Positions 7,529 through 16,433 of a stretch of DNA of 64,000 bases are shown here, piece by piece. The DNA comes from Sphingomonas sp. 1F27F7B. Its GTDB lineage: Bacteria > Pseudomonadota > Alphaproteobacteria > Sphingomonadales > Sphingomonadaceae. The stretch is taken from positions 147,807 through 211,806 of the forward strand of contig NZ_SCMK01000008.1 of the NCBI RefSeq assembly GCF_005503355.1, written 5' to 3'. How positions within the stretch are numbered: the stretch's first letter is position 1; each line of letters begins with the position of its first letter. A program made the translations under genes and the position numbers. Below the pieces are notes generated by a model that saw only the letters and a list, made by a program, of their open reading frames with translations, did no database searches and had not been told where the DNA came from.

Positions 7529-10500
7529 CGGCGGGCAGCGCGCTCGGCGCGCTGATGATCGCGCAGGCGGCGCAGGCGCAGGAAGCGCGGGCGCCGGCGA
7601 GCCAGGGCGCGCAAGCGGAGCAGGAAGCCCCGGCGGCGACCGAGGAGATCGTCGTGGTCGGCACCCAGATCAAGGGCGCCAGCACCACCGCCGCCCTGCC
7701 CGTCTCGGTGATCGACGCCAACCAGATCGACGCCACCGGCGCGCTTTCGGGCGACGAGCTGTTCCGCTCGATCCCGCAGGCCGGCGACGTGACGTTCAAC
7801 GAATCGAACAACCCGCAGACCAGCAACGCGGCGCGCGGCGACGTCAATTCGATCAATCTGCGCAACCTGGGCGTCGGCAACACGCTGGTGCTGCTCAACG
7901 GCCGCCGCCTGGTGAACCATCCCACCAGCCAGGCGGGCGACGGCAACGTCCCGGTGCTGGGCTACAACGCCAATTCGCTGCCGGTGGCGGGCATCCAGCG
8001 GCTCGAGATCCTGCGCGACGGCGCCGCCGCCATCTATGGCGCGGACGCAGTGGCGGGCGTGGTCAACACCGTCACCAGGACCAACATCCATGGCGGCTCG
8101 CTCGACTTTCGCTATGGCGGGGCCGAGGGCACGCATCGCCGCGAGTTCCAGGTGACCGGCACGGCGGGCAGCAACTTCGCCGGCGGACGCGGCAACGTCT
8201 CGCTGTACCTCGACTATACCCGCCGCACCGCGCAGCTCGCCGAGGACCAGCCCTATACGGCGACGGACAATCTCATGTCCTATTTCGCCGACGATCCCGC
8301 CTATGCCGGCAACCTCGCCGCCGACGGGCGCGCCACTCAGTCGCCCTGGGCGAACCTGGCGGTCGTCAACGGGCCCGGCACGATCCGCCGCAGCCCCGGC
8401 AACCAGGCGCTCACTTCGTCGGCCGGCGCCTTCCACACCCAGTCGGCCGCCAATCCGGGCTGCCTGGTGACGCTCAGCGCCGATACCTGCCTGGGCAGCG
8501 GCACCCGCGCGACGGCATCGACGCTGCGCTCGGAGCGTTTCGACACGCGTCCCGGCACGACGGTCTCGCCGCGCATCAACCGCTACAACAGCTTCGCCAG
8601 CGCGCATTACGACATCTCGGACAGCGTCACGCTCTATGGCGAGGCGGGCTTCTATTATGCCGAGACGCGCCGCATCCAGCCGCCGACGATCAATCTCAAC
8701 GCGATCGTCATCCCGGCCTCCAACTATTGGAACCCGTTCGGTCCGACGACGATCAACGGCCAGCCCAACCCCAACCGCATCTCCGGCCTCACCAACGTGC
8801 CTGCCGCCGGCCTGGCGGTGCGCCTTTCCACCTATCGCTTCGTCGATGCCGGCAAGCAGGAAGTGAACGTCACCAACTGGCAGTCGCGCTTCCTGGGCGG
8901 CGTGAAGGGACAGATCGGCAGCTTCGATTTCGACAGCGCGATCCTCTATTCGGAAGCGCAGGCGGCCGACGTCTCCAACGCCATCAACATGACCAAGCTG
9001 CAGCAGAATCTCGCGCTGTCGACGCCCGATGCCTATAATCCGTTCAGCGGCGGCTGCGCGGCGACGCCGAGCGTGGGAGACTGCTCGCCGGCTTCGTCGA
9101 CCACGATCGATTCCTTCCAGTTCGAGCTCCGGCGCCGCTCGAAGACGACGCTCGCGCTCGCCGATTTCAAGATGTCGAACGCGCGGCTGCTCGCCCTGCC
9201 GGGCGGCAATCTGGGCGTTGCCTTCGGCGTGGAGGGTCGCCGCGAGACGCAGCGCGACGATCGCGATCCCAATCTGAACGGCACGATCGGCTTCGTCGAC
9301 ATGGTGACCGGCGAGACCAACCTCTCGAACGTCGCCGCCGTCAGCCCGACGCCGAGTACCCGGGGCGCCCGCACCGTCTTCTCGGCCTTTGCCGAGCTCG
9401 CCGTGCCGGTGGTCTCGCCCGAGATGCACGTGCCGCTGGTCCATCGCCTCGATGTCCAGCTCGCCGGCCGCTACGAGCATTACAGCGACTTCGGCTCGGT
9501 GGCGAAGCCCAAGGTCGCCGCGGCCTGGGACCTGGTCGACGGCCTGCGCATCCGCGGCTCCTGGTCGCAGGGCTTCCGCGCGCCGAACCTCGAGCAGACC
9601 AACACCGTCGCCTATTCGCGCCTGAACTCGAACACCGACTATTATCGCTGCGAGGCGGACCTGCGCGCCGGGCGCATCGCCAATTACGGCGCCTGCTCGC
9701 GCGGCATCAGCTATTCGATCTTCGTCAGCGGCAATCCGAACCTCAAGCCCGAGAACAGCACCAGCTGGACGCTGGGCACCGTGCTCCAGCCCAAGTTCAT
9801 CCCGGAAAGCGCCGGGCGGCTGACGCTGACCGCCGATTTCTGGTCGATCAAGCAGACCGGCATCGTCGGCCAGTTCGGCGCGCAGAATGCGCTGGTGCTC
9901 GACTATCTCCTGCGCCTGCAGGGATCGAGCAACCCGAACGTGATCCGCGCCGCGCCCACGGCGGACGACACGCCGGTCTTCACCGGCACCGGCCTGGCCC
10001 CGGCGGGCGTCGTCACGCGGATCAATGACCAGTTCGTCAACCTGCTGCCGCAGACGGTGCAGGGCGTCGACGTGGCACTGCTCTACAATGTCCGCACCGG
10101 CATCGGTAAGTTCGACCTGGCGCTCAACGGTGCGCGGCTGACCAAGTTCTCGCGCGATACCCCGCCGGCGGTGCAGGCCCTGTTCGACGCGCGCACTGCG
10201 GGCCAGATCAACGCCGCCACCCCGCTCACCGACGCGCGCGATCTGATCGAGGATCGCGGCAAGCCCAAGTGGCGCGTCACCGGCTCGCTCACCTGGTCGA
10301 AGAGCGGCTGGCAGATCGGCGCCTTCGCCAACTATATCGGTACGGTCTACGACACCAATTTCCTCGATGCGAACGGCAAGCCGTACAAGCTCGAGGGCCA
10401 GGTGACCTTCAACCTCTACACCCAGTATCGCTTCAAGGGCGGCGTGCTGGACGACACGCGCATCCGCATCGGCGCGCGCAACCTCTTCGACAAGCAGCCC

Positions 10501-10584
10501 CCGATTACCGCCGACGGCTATCTGGGCTCGCTCTACAGCCCCTATGGCCGCTATCTCTACATGACGATCGGCAAGAGGTTCTGA
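7498..10584 (+). CDS. TonB-dependent receptor, linked to dctA
   Basis: This outer-membrane receptor of 1028 residues should import a substrate with TonB energy. It has a signal peptide ending AQAAQAQ, a TonB box EEIVVVG near residue 45, a plug domain with [20 protein letters not shown] and [14 protein letters not shown], a long barrel, and a terminal beta strand [10 protein letters not shown] that ends in Phe as outer-membrane barrels do. GGGAG precedes the ATG. It overlaps dctA at the front and the esterase at the back, so the three genes form an operon. The substrate is not known; the context suggests an esterified or conjugated organic acid. Confidence 0.92.
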   Translation: MGKGYRHIVLTAGSALGALMIAQAAQAQEARAPASQGAQAEQEAPAATEEIVVVGTQIKGASTTAALPVSVIDANQIDATGALSGDELFRSIPQAGDVTFNESNNPQTSNAARGDVNSINLRNLGVGNTLVLLNGRRLVNHPTSQAGDGNVPVLGYNANSLPVAGIQRLEILRDGAAAIYGADAVAGVVNTVTRTNIHGGSLDFRYGGAEGTHRREFQVTGTAGSNFAGGRGNVSLYLDYTRRTAQLAEDQPYTATDNLMSYFADDPAYAGNLAADGRATQSPWANLAVVNGPGTIRRSPGNQALTSSAGAFHTQSAANPGCLVTLSADTCLGSGTRATASTLRSERFDTRPGTTVSPRINRYNSFASAHYDISDSVTLYGEAGFYYAETRRIQPPTINLNAIVIPASNYWNPFGPTTINGQPNPNRISGLTNVPAAGLAVRLSTYRFVDAGKQEVNVTNWQSRFLGGVKGQIGSFDFDSAILYSEAQAADVSNAINMTKLQQNLALSTPDAYNPFSGGCAATPSVGDCSPASSTTIDSFQFELRRRSKTTLALADFKMSNARLLALPGGNLGVAFGVEGRRETQRDDRDPNLNGTIGFVDMVTGETNLSNVAAVSPTPSTRGARTVFSAFAELAVPVVSPEMHVPLVHRLDVQLAGRYEHYSDFGSVAKPKVAAAWDLVDGLRIRGSWSQGFRAPNLEQTNTVAYSRLNSNTDYYRCEADLRAGRIANYGACSRGISYSIFVSGNPNLKPENSTSWTLGTVLQPKFIPESAGRLTLTADFWSIKQTGIVGQFGAQNALVLDYLLRLQGSSNPNVIRAAPTADDTPVFTGTGLAPAGVVTRINDQFVNLLPQTVQGVDVALLYNVRTGIGKFDLALNGARLTKFSRDTPPAVQALFDARTAGQINAATPLTDARDLIEDRGKPKWRVTGSLTWSKSGWQIGAFANYIGTVYDTNFLDANGKPYKLEGQVTFNLYTQYRFKGGVLDDTRIRIGARNLFDKQPPITADGYLGSLYSPYGRYLYMTIGKRF

Positions 10585-11507
10585 TGCGGCTGTTCCTCCT
10601 CTCCCTCCTGGCCGCGGTTCTCGCCGCGGCCAGTCCCGCCCTTGCCCAGGACGGGCTGGGGGCGCCCGAAGTCCATGCAGTGTGGCCGGGCAAGGCGCCC
10701 GGCTTCGGCAAGCCCGCGGGCCCGGAGAAGGTCGGCAATGAGGGCGGGCAGACCGGCTCCTATTCGAACATCTCGGAGCCGCGCTACGAAGTCTATCGGC
10801 CGAAGCACCCCAATGGCGCGGCCGCGCTGCTGCTGGGCGGCGGCGGCTATTTCCGCATCCAGATCGGCTCGGCCAGGGACGTGGCGGCCAGGCTGGCGGC
10901 GGCGGGGATCACGCCGGTGATCCTCTATTACCGCCTGCCCGGCGACGGCTGGAACGCGGACGCGCCCTTCCAGGACGCGCAGCGCACGCTTCGCCTGCTC
11001 AAGGCCGGCGCCGCGCGCTGGGGCCTGGATCCCGCGCGGATCGGCGTGGTCGGCATGTCGGCCGGCGGGCATCTCGCCGGCATGATGGCGACGCGCGGCG
11101 GCCATGACTTCTATCCGCCGCAGGACGAAGCCGACAGGCTGAGCGCCGTCCCCGCCTTTGCCGGGATGATCTATCCGGTCGTGTCGATGCGCCCGCCGAT
11201 CGACACGACGCAGACGCGCAAGAAGCTCTCGGTCCTGCCCGATTATCGCGACGCCTATTCGGTCGAGGCACAGGTGGGGCCGGATACGCCGCCCGTCTTC
11301 CTCGCGCACGCCACCGACGATCCGATCGCCAATGTCGAGCATTCGCTGCGCATGTTCGCGGCGATGCGCGCGGTCGGACGGCCGGTCGAGCTCCATGTCT
11401 TCGAGAAGGGCGGGCATAGCTGGGGCGCCGGCAAACCCGGCACCGAGGTTTCGCAATGGCCGGACCTGTTCCTCACCTGGCTGCGGCTCCACCGGGTCCT
11501 TCCCTGA
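10584..11507 (+). CDS. Secreted alpha/beta hydrolase (esterase, BD-FAE/acetyl-xylan-esterase-like)
   Basis: This 307-residue protein has a signal peptide (cleavage after ALAQ), an oxyanion-hole segment LLGGGGYF near 83-90, a nucleophile Ser159 in GMSAGGH, and a probable acid in ATDDP and base His in KGGHSWG. It is therefore a periplasmic serine esterase. The ATG overlaps the stop of the TonB receptor, so the two should act together, the receptor importing an ester and this enzyme cleaving it. The paralogue at 27999 has the same layout. The acyl group removed cannot be read from the sequence. Confidence 0.87.
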   Translation: MRLFLLSLLAAVLAAASPALAQDGLGAPEVHAVWPGKAPGFGKPAGPEKVGNEGGQTGSYSNISEPRYEVYRPKHPNGAAALLLGGGGYFRIQIGSARDVAARLAAAGITPVILYYRLPGDGWNADAPFQDAQRTLRLLKAGAARWGLDPARIGVVGMSAGGHLAGMMATRGGHDFYPPQDEADRLSAVPAFAGMIYPVVSMRPPIDTTQTRKKLSVLPDYRDAYSVEAQVGPDTPPVFLAHATDDPIANVEHSLRMFAAMRAVGRPVELHVFEKGGHSWGAGKPGTEVSQWPDLFLTWLRLHRVLP

Positions 11508-11520
11508 TCCGGGTGGCGCG

Positions 11521-11907
11521 CTAGTCGCGCCTTCGGACGCAATCGGCGCAGCGGCCCGGAAGCTCCGCGAAGATCCGATGCGTCCGGAAACCGACGCGTG
11601 CCGCCGCCGCCTGGATCGCAGCCCGCATATCCTCGCCCGGCGCCGTCAGGATCACCCCGCAACGCGTGCAATGCAGGTAGAGCGGCTGGTCGCCGTCGCG
11701 CAGCAGATAGCCCCGCGCCAATAGCAGCTTCTGCACCTTGCCGGCACCGACCAGCTGCCGCAGCGCCCGGAATACCAGGCTGGGGGCCGCCGGATCGCCG
11801 CTGTCCCGCAATCGCTCCACCAGTTCCAGGCCGCCGAGCGGACCGGGCGCCTGCGCGAGCAGCGCCACGATCCGCTCGGCCAGTTCGCCCGCGCGGCGCC
11901 TAGCCAT
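11521..11907 (-). CDS. Fur/Zur-family metal-dependent repressor (zinc operon copy)
   Basis: This short Fur-family protein has 128 residues. An N-terminal winged helix (ELVERLRDSGDPAAPSLVFRALRQL) is followed by a dimerisation part with the structural zinc pairs HCTRCG and CADC. The gene is last in a row of four that begins with a small Cys/His membrane protein and a ZnuD-like receptor, so a zinc-sensing Zur role is likely, with feedback on its own operon. Its first bases overlap the end of the MerC gene. A second, longer Zur-like protein is encoded at 29656. It could instead sense another metal; the zinc call rests on the neighbours. Confidence 0.82.
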   Translation of the reverse strand: MARRRAGELAERIVALLAQAPGPLGGLELVERLRDSGDPAAPSLVFRALRQLVGAGKVQKLLLARGYLLRDGDQPLYLHCTRCGVILTAPGEDMRAAIQAAAARVGFRTHRIFAELPGRCADCVRRRD

Positions 11908-12307
11908 GGCGATGGCCGCGATGGCGCAGCCGCCAGTTGCCGATATGCGCCGCCGCGAGGCAAAGGCTGCCGGCGATCGTCACCGGCGCTTCCGCGGCGC
12001 TCTCGGCGAAGAGGAGCACCGCCGCGGCCATCAGGGCCAACCCGGCCCCGCCCAGCGCCAGTATCTCCGGCTGGTCGTGGCGGCGATAGCCGGCGATCAG
12101 CGCCAGCGCCGAGCTGGGGATGGCGAAGGCGAGCAGCCAGAGGTGCAGCGCCTCCGGTATCGCCACCATCCGCGACAATGCCGGCAGCGCCGCGAGCAAC
12201 AGGGGCAGCCCGGCGCAATGGACCAGGCAAAGCAGGGACGCGCCGACCGCCGCGCGCTCGACCAGGTCGATCGTACGGGTCCGGCTTGCGTGCGGATCGC
12301 AACGCAT
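11900..12307 (-). CDS. MerC-domain membrane protein (copy 1)
   Basis: The product has 135 residues with about four hydrophobic helices and the MerC signature LVHCAGLPLLLA, in which a Cys lies in the first helix next to His. MerC proteins carry mercury or other soft divalent metals across the inner membrane. Here the partners are a ZnuD-like receptor and a Fur-family repressor rather than mer genes, so a role in zinc uptake or release is more likely. It ends in a His-rich tail (RHRGHRHG). A paralogue lies at 29232, again directly before a Fur-family gene. Confidence 0.83.
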   Translation of the reverse strand: MRCDPHASRTRTIDLVERAAVGASLLCLVHCAGLPLLLAALPALSRMVAIPEALHLWLLAFAIPSSALALIAGYRRHDQPEILALGGAGLALMAAAVLLFAESAAEAPVTIAGSLCLAAAHIGNWRLRHRGHRHG

Positions 12308-12370
12308 GCGGTGTCTCCAAGCCGAAGGGGCGGCCAGGCGGCGTCCGTTTCCGGCGCGCCGCCGGGCCCG

Positions 12371-14563
12371 TCAGAAGCCGAGCCGCAGCGTCGCCCGCAG
12401 ATCCCGGCCGGCAAGCGGCGCGAAATCCTTCAGGAAGCTCGAATGGCGCCGCGCATCGACATCGAAGATGTTGTTGGCGCTCAGCGTCAGCGAGATCTTC
12501 CGGTTCTCCGCGAAGGGCCTGATGCTCAACGAGGCGTTGGTGAGCGTATAGTCGTTGGTCGGCGTCTCGAACGCGGCGATGCGGTCCTGGGCCCAGACAT
12601 GCTCGACTTCGACGCGGGCCGTCAGCAGGCTCGACTGCGCCTCGAGGCCGCCCAGCACGCGCAGCGGCAGGATGCGGGGCACCGGATCGCCATTATTGCC
12701 CTGGCTGGCACGAACATAATCGCCCAGCACGTCGAAGTTGATCGCATAGTCGCCGATCCGGGCGAGCCGGGCGGACAAGTCGCCCTCGAGCCCGTAATAG
12801 CGGGCCTTGACCTGCTGGAACTGGAAGCAGGGCAGATCGACGTCGCGGCCGCTCGGCGCCGCTGCCGCCTGACAGACGCTCTGCGCGACCTGGTTCTCGG
12901 AGATATAGCCGTTGAACCAGTCATAATAGGCCGAGGCGTCGAAACTGAACCCGTCCTTGTGGATGTGCAGCGTGGTCTCGAGGCCCCAGGATTTCTCCAG
13001 CCCGAAATTCGGGTTGCCGAGCTCCCAGGCCTGGGTGCCCGCATGCCCGCCATTCGCGAACAACTCCTCGCCCGAAGGCGCACGCTCGGTCCGCGAGGCG
13101 TTGATGCCGATGCGGACATCGTCGGACAGGGCATAGGAAAGCCCGGCCGATCCCGAAATGGCATCGAAGCTGCGCTTCGCATTGGGGAAGCGCAGGTCGC
13201 CCGCCGCGGGGTTCGACTGGAGGCTGCTATGCTCGTAGCGGATCCCGCCCTCGGCGCGCAGCTTGCCGAAATCGAACTGCTGCAGCGTGAACAGGCCGAT
13301 CTGGCTCGTATTGTTCTGCGGCAGGAAGGCCTCGTCGCCGACCACGTTGAAGTTGCGATGATAATATTGGACGCCCGACGCGCCCTGCCAGCCGCCGCGA
13401 TTGGCCTGCACCAGTTCCAGCCGCCCCTCGAAACCCTTATTGTAGAAGGCGGTGCCGATCGCGCCATCCTCCTCGAGCTCGAAATGGCGATAATTCGCAT
13501 AGCCGGCGCGGGCGCGGACCTTGCCGATGAAGCTGCCGCCCGTGTCGATGTCCGCACGGAAATCGAAGCGGTTCTGGAGCACGTCGAGGCGCGGTGCCTC
13601 CTGCCCTTCGCCCGAAGCCAGCGCATAGCGGATCGGCACGCCGTAGAGGCTGTCATAATGCGAATAGGACACGCCGATATTGGCGCTGTCGCTGACATAG
13701 GCCAGGCCGGCGCCCGCGGTCCAGGTCTCGGCCTGGGTGTTGGGCAGCTTGCCCTTCAGCCTCGCGGTCAGCGCGAAATCGGGATCGTCGGGCGTGGTCG
13801 GGCCCGCCGCGGCGGCGAGCGCCTGGGCCCGGGCCGTGGGGCTCAGCACATAGCCGCCGATCTTCAGATCGTCGCTCTTCGAATAGGAGCCGTCGGCGTG
13901 GAAGACGAAGTGCCCGCCCAGCGCGACATCGCCCGCGCCGGCGATCGAGCGCTCCTTCGCGGCCGAGCCATAGGTGGCGATGGCGTCCACGTCATAGCCG
14001 TTCTCGGGCAGCGCACGCGGGATGCGCTTGTCGATCACATTGACCACGCCGCCGATCGCCGAGGAGCCGTAGAGCAGCACCGACGGACCGCGCAGCACCT
14101 CGATGCGTTCGGCGAGCAGCGGATCGATGATCACGGCATGGTCGGCCGAGGTGTTCGAGACGTCGATCGAGCCGATCCCGTCGGTGAGCACGCGGACGCG
14201 CTCGCCCTGGAAGCCGCGCAGGATCGGCCGCGAGGCGCTGGGGCCGAAGGAAGTGGCCGATACGCCGGGCTGCTTGGACAGCGTCTCGCCGATGCTGGGG
14301 CGCAGATCGCGAGTGAGCTGTTCGCCCGAAATGACCGAAGTGCCGGCCAGCACATCCTTCTCGCTGGTCGGCAGGATGCCGGTGACGACGATCTCGTTGC
14401 CCTGATTGCTGGCCGTGCTCTGCCCGTCCGGGCCGGCATCGTTTGCTGCCGCCGGATTGGCGGGGGGAATGGGCGACTTGTTGCTGTCGGGACCGGCGGC
14501 ATGGGCGGCGGCGGGGATGGCGAGCGCGAGCGTGGCTGCGCTCAGCAGGAACAGATGACGCAT
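12371..14563 (-). CDS. ZnuD-like TonB-dependent receptor
   Basis: This 730-residue outer-membrane receptor has a signal peptide (MRHLFLLSAATLALAIPAAA), a TonB box NEIVVTG, a plug with LSKQPGVSATSFGPSASRP and RVRVLTDGIGSIDVSNTSADHA, and a compact barrel ending LRATLRLGF. The plug motif with GIGSIDVSNTSADHAV is typical of the ZnuD group that imports zinc. The zinc call is supported by a following MerC-like gene and Fur-family repressor and by a Zur-like half-site upstream of the operon. GGAG lies ten bases before the ATG. Cys residues in the barrel (SVCQAAAA and DLPCFQFQ) resemble loop Cys of metal receptors. Confidence 0.85.
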   Translation of the reverse strand: MRHLFLLSAATLALAIPAAAHAAGPDSNKSPIPPANPAAANDAGPDGQSTASNQGNEIVVTGILPTSEKDVLAGTSVISGEQLTRDLRPSIGETLSKQPGVSATSFGPSASRPILRGFQGERVRVLTDGIGSIDVSNTSADHAVIIDPLLAERIEVLRGPSVLLYGSSAIGGVVNVIDKRIPRALPENGYDVDAIATYGSAAKERSIAGAGDVALGGHFVFHADGSYSKSDDLKIGGYVLSPTARAQALAAAAGPTTPDDPDFALTARLKGKLPNTQAETWTAGAGLAYVSDSANIGVSYSHYDSLYGVPIRYALASGEGQEAPRLDVLQNRFDFRADIDTGGSFIGKVRARAGYANYRHFELEEDGAIGTAFYNKGFEGRLELVQANRGGWQGASGVQYYHRNFNVVGDEAFLPQNNTSQIGLFTLQQFDFGKLRAEGGIRYEHSSLQSNPAAGDLRFPNAKRSFDAISGSAGLSYALSDDVRIGINASRTERAPSGEELFANGGHAGTQAWELGNPNFGLEKSWGLETTLHIHKDGFSFDASAYYDWFNGYISENQVAQSVCQAAAAPSGRDVDLPCFQFQQVKARYYGLEGDLSARLARIGDYAINFDVLGDYVRASQGNNGDPVPRILPLRVLGGLEAQSSLLTARVEVEHVWAQDRIAAFETPTNDYTLTNASLSIRPFAENRKISLTLSANNIFDVDARRHSSFLKDFAPLAGRDLRATLRLGF

Positions 14564-14658
14564 GGAAATAGACTCCGAGAACCTTGGTTTTTTTCGCAGG
14601 TGGAACCGGGACGCGGAGTGCGGCGCAAGACTGCGCCGCGCTGGACGGTCCGGATTCC

Positions 14659-15036
14659 CTAGGTCTGGAGCGGCAATGGTGGCGCCCGGCTTCGCGCGGT
14701 CCTCGGGGGCTTGAAAAAGGATAGAATGGGCAGGTGCGCCGGTGCGGTATGGAATGCGACCGGCGCCGGTGCGGCAAGCGAGACGGACGCGGGAAGCAGC
14801 ACCGCCGCGACATTCGCCACTTCCCTGCAGATCGGACAGTTCGCCGGAGAATCCGCGGGCGCCTGGCGATCCGCTGCCTTGCCGATGCCAGTCCAGCCCG
14901 AATCCGCCGCGCCCAGCACGACGCCGCGATCGAAGTGATTGTGCGTCTGGACGACGGCGCCTTGCCAGACGAACGCGAGCAGCAGGACGCAGAGGAGCAC
15001 CCACCGCGTCGCGGTTCGATACCCGCCACGCTGCAT
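14659..15036 (-). CDS. Small membrane-anchored Cys/His protein, first gene of the zinc operon
   Basis: This protein has about 125 residues. A membrane helix or signal peptide (WVLLCVLLLAFVWQGAVV) is followed by a short periplasmic part with QTHNHFD and NCPICREV, a His/Cys set that could hold a metal. The size and layout resemble DUF2946-type proteins often found beside TonB metal receptors, but I am not certain of the family. The start is ambiguous: ATG at 15036 gives a normal signal peptide, while a GTG at 15075 adds 13 residues; neither has a well-spaced ribosome site. The Zur-like motif lies 22-73 bases upstream, depending on the start. Confidence 0.6.
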   Translation of the reverse strand: MQRGGYRTATRWVLLCVLLLAFVWQGAVVQTHNHFDRGVVLGAADSGWTGIGKAADRQAPADSPANCPICREVANVAAVLLPASVSLAAPAPVAFHTAPAHLPILSFFKPPRTARSRAPPLPLQT

Positions 15037-15418
15037 CCTCGTTTCGCGCAAGCGATTCGGGCGGCTGCCAGTCACGGCCGCCGCGATGCAACAAATATGT
15101 TATGTTGTAAAGTATCACACCTTAACCTGCCGCGCGAGGCTTGCCCCTGGCGCGAACATGGCATGCCTCGCCCGGTGCCAAGGGGCGCCCTCGAGCCGAA
15201 ACCGCCCACCCACCGCGCCACGACCATCGCCCCGGCGCGAGTGGCGTAATTTTGCAACTGCCATGCGGGATGTTCGCGACACATGACGTCCGCATCCCTT
15301 TTGGAATTGAAATAGATTTTCACCTATGACAGCTTTACTGCAATCGGGCCCTGGCACCGGCGCCCCGGCACGGGAGGGTCGCGGCCGGACGGCCAAGTCA
15401 TTGGGGTGATGTTCAGCG
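15037..15418. other. Divergent intergenic region, zinc operon to glycosylasparaginase
   Basis: This stretch has no convincing gene. The left part carries the Zur-like motif described separately. The right part contains an A/T-richer patch (TTTTGGAATTGAAATAG near 15299-15315) that may be the promoter of the gene at 15419. I see no riboswitch-like structure. Confidence 0.5.
15097..15109. promoter_or_regulatory. Putative Zur box (ATGTTATGTTGTA), copy 1
   Basis: The 13-mer ATGTTATGTTGTA stands just upstream of the zinc operon and occurs identically at 29189-29201 upstream of the second MerC-Zur pair. With two more bases it begins ATATGTTAT, which matches one arm of known Zur operators; the second arm is degenerate. 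The identity of the two sites is seen directly; binding by Zur is inferred. Confidence 0.6.
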
Positions 15419-16405
15419 ATGGAAACGTCTCGCCGCGGCGCAATGGCATTGGGAATGGCAGGCGTCGCCGCGCCTGCGCTCGCCCGCCCTACGCAACGCA
15501 CGCTGATCCTGTCGACCTGGGATTTCGGCGCCCCCGCCAATGCCGCGGCCTACGCCCAGTGGCGTAAGAGCGGCAGCCTGCTCGACGCAGTCGAAGCCGG
15601 CGCCCGTGTTCCCGAAGCCGATCCCGAGAATCATTCGGTTGGCCATGCCGGCTATCCCGATCGCGACGGGCATGTGACGCTGGATGCAATCATCATGGAC
15701 GATCGCGGCAATGTCGGCGCGGTCGCCGCGCTCGAGGATTTCGCGCATCCGATTTCGGTGGCGCGCCGAGTGATGGAAAAGACGCCGCACACCTTCCTGG
15801 TCGGCGAAGGCGCGCACCGCTTTGCCGAGGCCGAAGGCTTCGACAAAGTGGCGATGCCGACGCCCGAAGCCAGGAAGGCGTGGCATGACTGGCTTGAAAC
15901 CGCCCGCTACAAGCCGGTCGCCAATATCGAGAACCAGCGCGGATCGGCGCTCGACCATGACACGATCGGCATGTTGTTCTGCGCACCCGGCGGCCGGCTC
16001 GCCGGCGCCTGCACCACTTCCGGCATGGCATTCAAGCTGCGCGGCCGCGTCGGCGATTCGCCTCAGGCCGGCTCGGGCCTGTTCGTCGAAGCCGGTGTCG
16101 GCGGCGCCACCGCCACCGGCGTGGGCGAGGAAGTTACCCGGATCGCCGGGTCCGCGCGCGTGGTCGCGTCGATGCGCGCCGGCATGTCGCCCCAGGCCGC
16201 CTGCCGCGAGGCCGTGCTTCACATCGCCAGGCTCCGCGGCGACGCGGTGCGCGACGCGCAGGTGGCCTTTCTCGCGATCGACCATCGCGGCCGGATCGGC
16301 GCCTTCGCGCTCGAGCCCGGCTTCACCTTTGCCGCGACCGACCTTGCGGGGCGAACGCGGATCCGAGCCGCCGAAAGCTTGAGGAAGCGCGCCGCGGCCA
16401 AATGA
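15419..16405 (+). CDS. Glycosylasparaginase (N4-(beta-N-acetylglucosaminyl)-L-asparaginase)
   Basis: This 328-residue enzyme belongs to the Ntn-hydrolase asparaginase family, which cleaves the GlcNAc-asparagine bond or isoaspartyl peptides. The nucleophile is Thr182 in ALDHDTIGM, exposed by autoproteolysis before it, and the substrate loop is TTSGMAFKLRGRVGDSP. Glycosylasparaginases carry HDTIG at this place, while isoaspartyl peptidases usually have GTVG, so the first activity is favoured. An N-terminal twin-Arg stretch (SRRGAMALGMAG) suggests export to the periplasm. It lies 28 bases before a TonB receptor gene, which probably shares its transcript. Confidence 0.88.
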   Translation: METSRRGAMALGMAGVAAPALARPTQRTLILSTWDFGAPANAAAYAQWRKSGSLLDAVEAGARVPEADPENHSVGHAGYPDRDGHVTLDAIIMDDRGNVGAVAALEDFAHPISVARRVMEKTPHTFLVGEGAHRFAEAEGFDKVAMPTPEARKAWHDWLETARYKPVANIENQRGSALDHDTIGMLFCAPGGRLAGACTTSGMAFKLRGRVGDSPQAGSGLFVEAGVGGATATGVGEEVTRIAGSARVVASMRAGMSPQAACREAVLHIARLRGDAVRDAQVAFLAIDHRGRIGAFALEPGFTFAATDLAGRTRIRAAESLRKRAAAK

Positions 16406-16433
16406 CTCGAACCGATTTCCAAGGGGGGAAGTA

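Noticed and set aside
11900..12307. A mercury-resistance locus based on MerC
   Set aside because: No merR, merA, merT or merP is near either MerC gene; the neighbours are a ZnuD-like receptor and Fur-family repressors.
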